Part shown: piece by piece, positions 60,141 through 64,000 of the stretch
How the letters are laid out: each line of letters begins with the position of its first letter
Position numbering within the stretch: the first letter of the stretch is position 1
Notes under the pieces: generated by a model
What the model was told of the DNA's origin: nothing
The model's input: only the letters and a program-made list of their open reading frames with translations
Database searches by the model: none
Position numbers and translations under genes: made by a program
Source of the DNA: Herbaspirillum sp. WKF16
GTDB lineage: Bacteria > Pseudomonadota > Gammaproteobacteria > Burkholderiales > Burkholderiaceae_D
Direction of reading: 5' to 3'
Length of the DNA stretch: 64,000 nucleotides
Assembly (NCBI RefSeq): GCF_028993615.1
Contig: NZ_CP118632.1
Location: 4,216,001-4,280,000 of the forward strand

Positions 60141-60926
60141 ATGAGCGACACCTTCGTCGATTTCCGCCACGTCTACCTGGCCTATGACGGCGCCGCCGAG
60201 TTCGCGGTGGAAGACATCGACCTGCAGACCCGCGCCGGCGAATTCATCGCCATCGTCGGCCCTTCGGGCTGCGGGAAATCGACCTTCATGAAGCTGGCCA
60301 CCGGCCTCAAGCAGCCCAACCGCGGCAGCGTGGTCATCGACGGCCAGCCGGTGACCGGCCCGCTGAAGTTCGTCGGCATGGCCTTCCAGGCGCCCACGCT
60401 GCTGCCCTGGCGCACCACGCTGGAGAACGTGCTGCTGCCGCTGGAGATCGTCGAACCGTATCGCCGCGACTTCAAGCAAAGGAAGGCCGAGTACGCCGAG
60501 CGCGCCTTGAAGCTGCTCAAGACGGTGGGCCTGGACGGCTATGCCGACAAGTTTCCCTGGCAGCTGTCGGGCGGCATGCAGCAGCGCGCCTCGATCTGCC
60601 GCGCGCTGATCCACGAACCCAAGATGCTGCTGCTGGACGAGCCCTTCGGCGCGCTCGACGCCTTCACCCGCGAAGAGCTGTGGTGCGTGCTGCGCGATCT
60701 GTGGGCCGAGCGCAAGTTCAATGTCATCCTGGTGACGCACGACCTGCGCGAGGCCGCCTTCCTGGCCGACACCATCTATGTGATGAGCAAGCGCCCGGGG
60801 CGCATCGTGGTGCGCCGCGAAAACCCGCTGCCGCGCCCCTGCGAGCTGGACACCACCTACACCGACGCCTTCAACGCCCTGGTGCACGAGCTGCGCGAGC
60901 ACATCGGCCACGTGCGCAACACCTGA
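60141..60926 (+). CDS. ABC ATPase, TauB/SsuB type
   Basis: A 261-residue ATPase with Walker A GPSGCGKST, signature LSGGMQQRASICRAL, Walker B LLLDEPFGALDAFTRE and switch His in LVTHDLREA. The TauB-type QAPTLLPWRTTLEN Q-loop is present. It lies 70 bp after the binding-protein gene and 14 bp before the permease gene. Confidence 0.94.
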   Translation: MSDTFVDFRHVYLAYDGAAEFAVEDIDLQTRAGEFIAIVGPSGCGKSTFMKLATGLKQPNRGSVVIDGQPVTGPLKFVGMAFQAPTLLPWRTTLENVLLPLEIVEPYRRDFKQRKAEYAERALKLLKTVGLDGYADKFPWQLSGGMQQRASICRALIHEPKMLLLDEPFGALDAFTREELWCVLRDLWAERKFNVILVTHDLREAAFLADTIYVMSKRPGRIVVRRENPLPRPCELDTTYTDAFNALVHELREHIGHVRNT

Positions 60927-60940
60927 CCGGCAGACACGAC

Positions 60941-61720
60941 ATGAAAAACCCGTTCAAAGGCCAACTCAACAAGGCCGCCACCACGCTGGCGCCATGGTTC
61001 CTGCTGCTGCTGATCCTCGGCGTCTGGCAGTTCATCTGCAGCGTGTGGCAGGTCTCCGACTTCATCTTCCCCAGCCCGATGTCGATCATCCAGGCGATGG
61101 TGGAATTCTCGGGCCCGATCGCGCATCACGCGCTCTCCACCTTCTGGGTCACCATGGTGGGCTTCGCCATCGCGGTGGCGGTCGGCGTGACGCTGGGCTT
61201 TTTGATCGGCTCCTCGCCGATGCTGTATGCCGCCGCCTATCCGCTGATGACGGCGTTCAATGCGCTGCCCAAGGCGGCTTTCGTGCCGGTGCTGGTGGTG
61301 TGGTTCGGCATCGGCGCCGGCCCGGCCATCCTGACGGCGTTCCTGATCTCCTTCTTCCCGATCATGGTCAACATCGCCACCGGCCTGGCCACGCTGGAGC
61401 CCGAACTGGAGGACGTGCTGCGGGTGCTGGGCGCGCGCCGCCTGGACATCCTGCTCAAGGTGGGCCTGCCGCGCTCCATGCCCTACTTCTTCGCCTCGCT
61501 CAAGGTCGCCATCACGCTGGCCTTCGTCGGCTCCACCGTGTCCGAGATGAACGCCTCCAACGAGGGCATCGGCTACCTGCTGGTGTCGGCCGGCTCCTCG
61601 ATGAAGATGCCGCTGGCCTTCGCCGGCCTGGTGGTGATCGGGGCCATGGCCATGGCCATGTACGAGCTGTTCGCCATCATCGAGCGGCGCACCACCGGCT
61701 GGGCGCACCGGGGCAAATGA
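60941..61720 (+). CDS. ABC permease, TauC/SsuC type
   Basis: A 259-residue permease with six helices. The motif FNALPKAAFVPVLVVWFGIGAGP and the coupling loop ARRLDILLKVGLPRSMPYFFASLKVA are typical. It completes a three-gene importer with the preceding genes. Confidence 0.93.
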   Translation: MKNPFKGQLNKAATTLAPWFLLLLILGVWQFICSVWQVSDFIFPSPMSIIQAMVEFSGPIAHHALSTFWVTMVGFAIAVAVGVTLGFLIGSSPMLYAAAYPLMTAFNALPKAAFVPVLVVWFGIGAGPAILTAFLISFFPIMVNIATGLATLEPELEDVLRVLGARRLDILLKVGLPRSMPYFFASLKVAITLAFVGSTVSEMNASNEGIGYLLVSAGSSMKMPLAFAGLVVIGAMAMAMYELFAIIERRTTGWAHRGK

Positions 61721-61899
61721 GCCGGCGCGGCGGCGGCGCCACGAAATCCGGCCCAAACCCCGCTGCCGACAGGGCCGCAGGCGGAAATCGGTAGGCGGGA
61801 CGGCCCAATTTGTCTATGATGACGCGCGTGTGACGCGCCCGCCCGGAACGGGCGCTCCGCGGCCCTCGCGCCGCTGACAACGAACGACAGGAAAATCAC
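61721..61899 (+). promoter_or_regulatory. Intergenic region between two ABC importers
   Basis: 179 bp with an inverted repeat GCGCCCG/CGGGCGC (61835-61841 with 61849-61855) lacking a T-run, preceded by an AT-richer patch (61807-61820) that may hold the promoter of the next operon. Confidence 0.45.
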
Positions 61900-63450
61900 G
61901 TGAGCGCAGTTCCACTCCGCCTAGAAATCAGCCATGTGCGCAAGGCCTATCCCGGCGTGCTGGCCAATGACGACGTCAGCCTGGCGGTAGCGCCCGGCGA
62001 GATCCATGCCGTGCTCGGGGAGAACGGCGCCGGCAAGTCGACCCTGATGAAAATCATCTTCGGCGCGGTCAAGCCCGACGCCGGCGAGATCCGCTGGAAC
62101 GGCGAGGCGGTGCAGATCGCCAATCCGCAGGTGGCGCGCCGGCTCGGCATCGCCATGGTGTTCCAGCATTTTTCGCTGTTCGACACGCTGACCGTCACCG
62201 AGAACATCGCGCTGGGCCTGGATGCGTCTACCGATCTCAAGGAGCTGGCCCAGCGCATCACCGAAACCGGCGACAGGTACGGCCTGGAGCTGGAGCCGCA
62301 CCGCCATGTGCATACGCTGTCGGTAGGCGAGCGCCAGCGCGTGGAGATCGTGCGCGCGCTGCTGACCAATCCGCAGTTGCTGATCCTGGACGAGCCGACC
62401 TCGGTGTTGACGCCGCAGGCGGTGGAAAAACTCTTCGTCACCCTGCGCCGCCTGGCCGACGAAGGCTGCAGCATCCTCTATATCAGCCACAAGCTCGACG
62501 AGATCCGCGCGCTGTGCCACAGCGCCACCGTGATGCGCGGCGGCCGCGTGACCGGCAATTGCGATCCGCGCGCCGAGACCAGCGCCGGCCTTTCGCGCAT
62601 GATGATCGGCGACGAACTGGTGCGCCTGACGCGCGAACGCAATCCCGAATCCCAGCGCAACGAGCGCAAGCTGCACGTCAACCGCCTGTCGTTGCCCAAG
62701 GCCCACCTGTTTGCCACCGAACTGAAGGACATCGAGTGCGAGGTGCGCGCCGGCGAGATCGTCGGCATCGCCGGCGTCTCCGGCAACGGCCAGCAGGAAC
62801 TGCTGGCGGCGTTGTCGGGCGAGGACCAGCGCGCGGCGCCCAACATGGTGATCCTGGGCGGCAGCCCGGTCGGCCACCTCTCGCCCAACCCGCGCCGCGC
62901 GGCCGGCCTGGGGCTGGTGCCGGAAGAACGGCTGGGACGCGGCGCCGTGCCCACGCTTTCGCTCACGGCCAACATGCTGCTGTCGCACCAGAAGACGCCC
63001 TATGTGAAGCGTGGCATGATCGATTTCGGCTTCACCCGCCGCGCCGCCGCCTCCATCATCGAGCGCTTCAAGGTCAAGGCGGCCGGGCCGGATGCGCCGG
63101 CCAAGAGCCTGTCGGGCGGCAACCTGCAGAAATTCATCGTCGGCCGCGAGATGGAACGCAAGCCTGCGGTGTTCGTGGTGGCCCAGCCGACCTGGGGCGT
63201 GGACGTGGGCGCCGCCGCCCAGATCCACGGCGAAATACTGAAACTGAAACAGGAAGGCTGCGCGGTGCTGGTGATCTCGGAAGAACTGGATGAGCTGTTC
63301 GCGCTGTGCGACCGCCTGCATGTGATCGCCAAGGGCCGCCTGTCGCCGTCGATCCCGATCGAGCAGGCCACGCGCGAGCAGGTCGGGGTGTGGATGAGCG
63401 GCTTGTGGGATGCGGACGCGAACGATGCGACGGAGGCCGGCCATGTCTAA
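61900..63450 (+). CDS. Nucleoside/simple sugar-type ABC ATPase with two ATPase domains
   Basis: A 516-residue fused double ATPase (RbsA/YufO type). Domain 1 (about 1-245) has Walker A GENGAGKST, the altered signature LSVGERQRVEIVRAL, Walker B LLILDEPTSVLTPQ and switch His in YISHKLDEI. Domain 2 (about 260-500) lacks a classical Walker A (GVSGNGQQELLAAL) but has signature LSGGNLQKFIVGREM. This asymmetry is normal for the family. The GTG start at 61900 follows ACAGGAAAA. The 3' end overlaps the permease gene by 8 bp. In a purine region the likely cargo is a nucleoside or oxidised purine. Confidence 0.9.
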   Translation: MSAVPLRLEISHVRKAYPGVLANDDVSLAVAPGEIHAVLGENGAGKSTLMKIIFGAVKPDAGEIRWNGEAVQIANPQVARRLGIAMVFQHFSLFDTLTVTENIALGLDASTDLKELAQRITETGDRYGLELEPHRHVHTLSVGERQRVEIVRALLTNPQLLILDEPTSVLTPQAVEKLFVTLRRLADEGCSILYISHKLDEIRALCHSATVMRGGRVTGNCDPRAETSAGLSRMMIGDELVRLTRERNPESQRNERKLHVNRLSLPKAHLFATELKDIECEVRAGEIVGIAGVSGNGQQELLAALSGEDQRAAPNMVILGGSPVGHLSPNPRRAAGLGLVPEERLGRGAVPTLSLTANMLLSHQKTPYVKRGMIDFGFTRRAAASIIERFKVKAAGPDAPAKSLSGGNLQKFIVGREMERKPAVFVVAQPTWGVDVGAAAQIHGEILKLKQEGCAVLVISEELDELFALCDRLHVIAKGRLSPSIPIEQATREQVGVWMSGLWDADANDATEAGHV

Positions 63451-64000
63451 GCTGATGTCGCTCCCCTTGCGCCTCGAATTGCGCGGCGCGCCCTCGCGCG
63501 CCATGACGTATTGGTCGCCGGTCATCGCCATCGTCCTTACGCTGGTGCTGGGCGCCCTGCTGTTCCTGGCGCTGGGCAAGGATCCCTTGGCCGGGCTGAA
63601 AGTGTTCCTGGTCGATCCGTTCAACGGCAAGCGCGCCATCAGCGAGCTGCTGCTCAAATCGGTCCCGCTGATCCTGTGCGCGCTGGGCCTGGCGGTGTGC
63701 TTCCGCGCCAGCATCTGGAACATCGGCGCCGAAGGCCAGTTCACCGTCGGCGCGCTGTGCTCGGGGGCCATGCTGGTCTGGCTGGACGTGCCCGGCCATG
63801 CGATTTCCGGCGGCATGGGCCTGCTGCTGACGATCGTCGCCGGCGTCGTGGGCGGCGCCGCCTGGGCCGGCATCACGGCCTTCCTGCGCGACCGCTTCAA
63901 CGCCAACGAGATCCTGGTGTCGCTGATGCTGACCTACGTGGCGCAGCTGCTGCTGATGTGGGCGGTCAACAGCCCGCTGAAGGATCCCAACGGCATGAAC
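63443..64000 (+). CDS. Nucleoside-type ABC permease (YufP-like), 3' part outside window
   Basis: The frame starts with ATG at 63443 inside the ATPase gene and stays open to the window edge (186 codons). Visible features are the motif SVPLILCALGLAVCFRASIWNIGAEGQFTVGAL, a hallmark of the YufP/BmpC permease family (BPD_transp_2), and FLRDRFNANEILVSLMLTYVA. At least five helices are seen. A second permease gene would be expected beyond the window. Confidence 0.9.
   Translation, partial: MSKLMSLPLRLELRGAPSRAMTYWSPVIAIVLTLVLGALLFLALGKDPLAGLKVFLVDPFNGKRAISELLLKSVPLILCALGLAVCFRASIWNIGAEGQFTVGALCSGAMLVWLDVPGHAISGGMGLLLTIVAGVVGGAAWAGITAFLRDRFNANEILVSLMLTYVAQLLLMWAVNSPLKDPNGMN

Overview
The window is about 64 kb of high-GC DNA from a beta-proteobacterium, most likely an Oxalobacteraceae chromosome of Herbaspirillum type. 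The evidence is the strong GC bias at third codon positions, the dsbC / UbiH-family / tRNA-Phe order, the Burkholderiales-type porin, and the mix of plant- or soil-type catabolic and transport operons. No phage, plasmid, IS element or CRISPR array was found.

Layout. 1-4700: housekeeping genes (dsbC, a UbiH-family hydroxylase, tRNA-Phe), an orphan MotA/MotB-like (ZorAB-like) pair and an orphan cheD. 4720-10932: a minus-strand locus for four-carbon acid sugars (GntR regulator, LtnD-type dehydrogenase, OtnK kinase, OtnC decarboxylase, MFS importer, OtnI isomerase). 11230-15907: a cytosolic 5'-nucleotidase, a divergent nimT/nimR-like efflux and regulator pair, and a CYTH-CHAD triphosphatase. 16108-29244: a complete pelABCDEFG operon for Pel exopolysaccharide, read on the minus strand, with a c-di-GMP-binding RxxD motif in PelD and an AT-rich leader carrying ATTGT/ACAAT dyads. 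29599-31318: two overlapping IclR-family regulators. 32049-43992: a tightly packed plus-strand operon of twelve genes that joins CoA-thioester chemistry (SDR, two MaoC hydratases, two crotonases, citryl-CoA-lyase-like protein, acyl-CoA ligase, nitronate monooxygenase-like protein) to a Liv-type ABC importer. Its substrate is not recognisable, and it is the best candidate here for an undescribed pathway. 44337-48121: a GntR regulator and a polar amino acid ABC importer behind a near-perfect sigma-54 promoter with an upstream NtrC-like site. 48225-64000: a lipoprotein, then a purine and nitrogen-scavenging region (adenine deaminase, GntR regulator, NCS1 permease, PuuE allantoinase, PuuD urate oxidase, porin behind a second sigma-54-like promoter, a TauABC-type importer, and the start of a nucleoside-type ABC importer).

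How the parts fit. The right half reads as acquisition of organic nitrogen: bases and amino acids enter through the porin, NCS1 and ABC systems, purines are deaminated and oxidised through urate and allantoin, and the sigma-54-type promoters suggest nitrogen control. A 12-bp palindrome, ATTGTCGACAAT, lies before the GntR gene at 50557. A one-mismatch copy lies between puuD and the porin, and a related copy lies just before pel. This hints at one shared regulator family. A cluster of about 500-bp repeats (53984-55670) with long hairpins separates puuE from puuD, and a short relative of it sits beside pelG.
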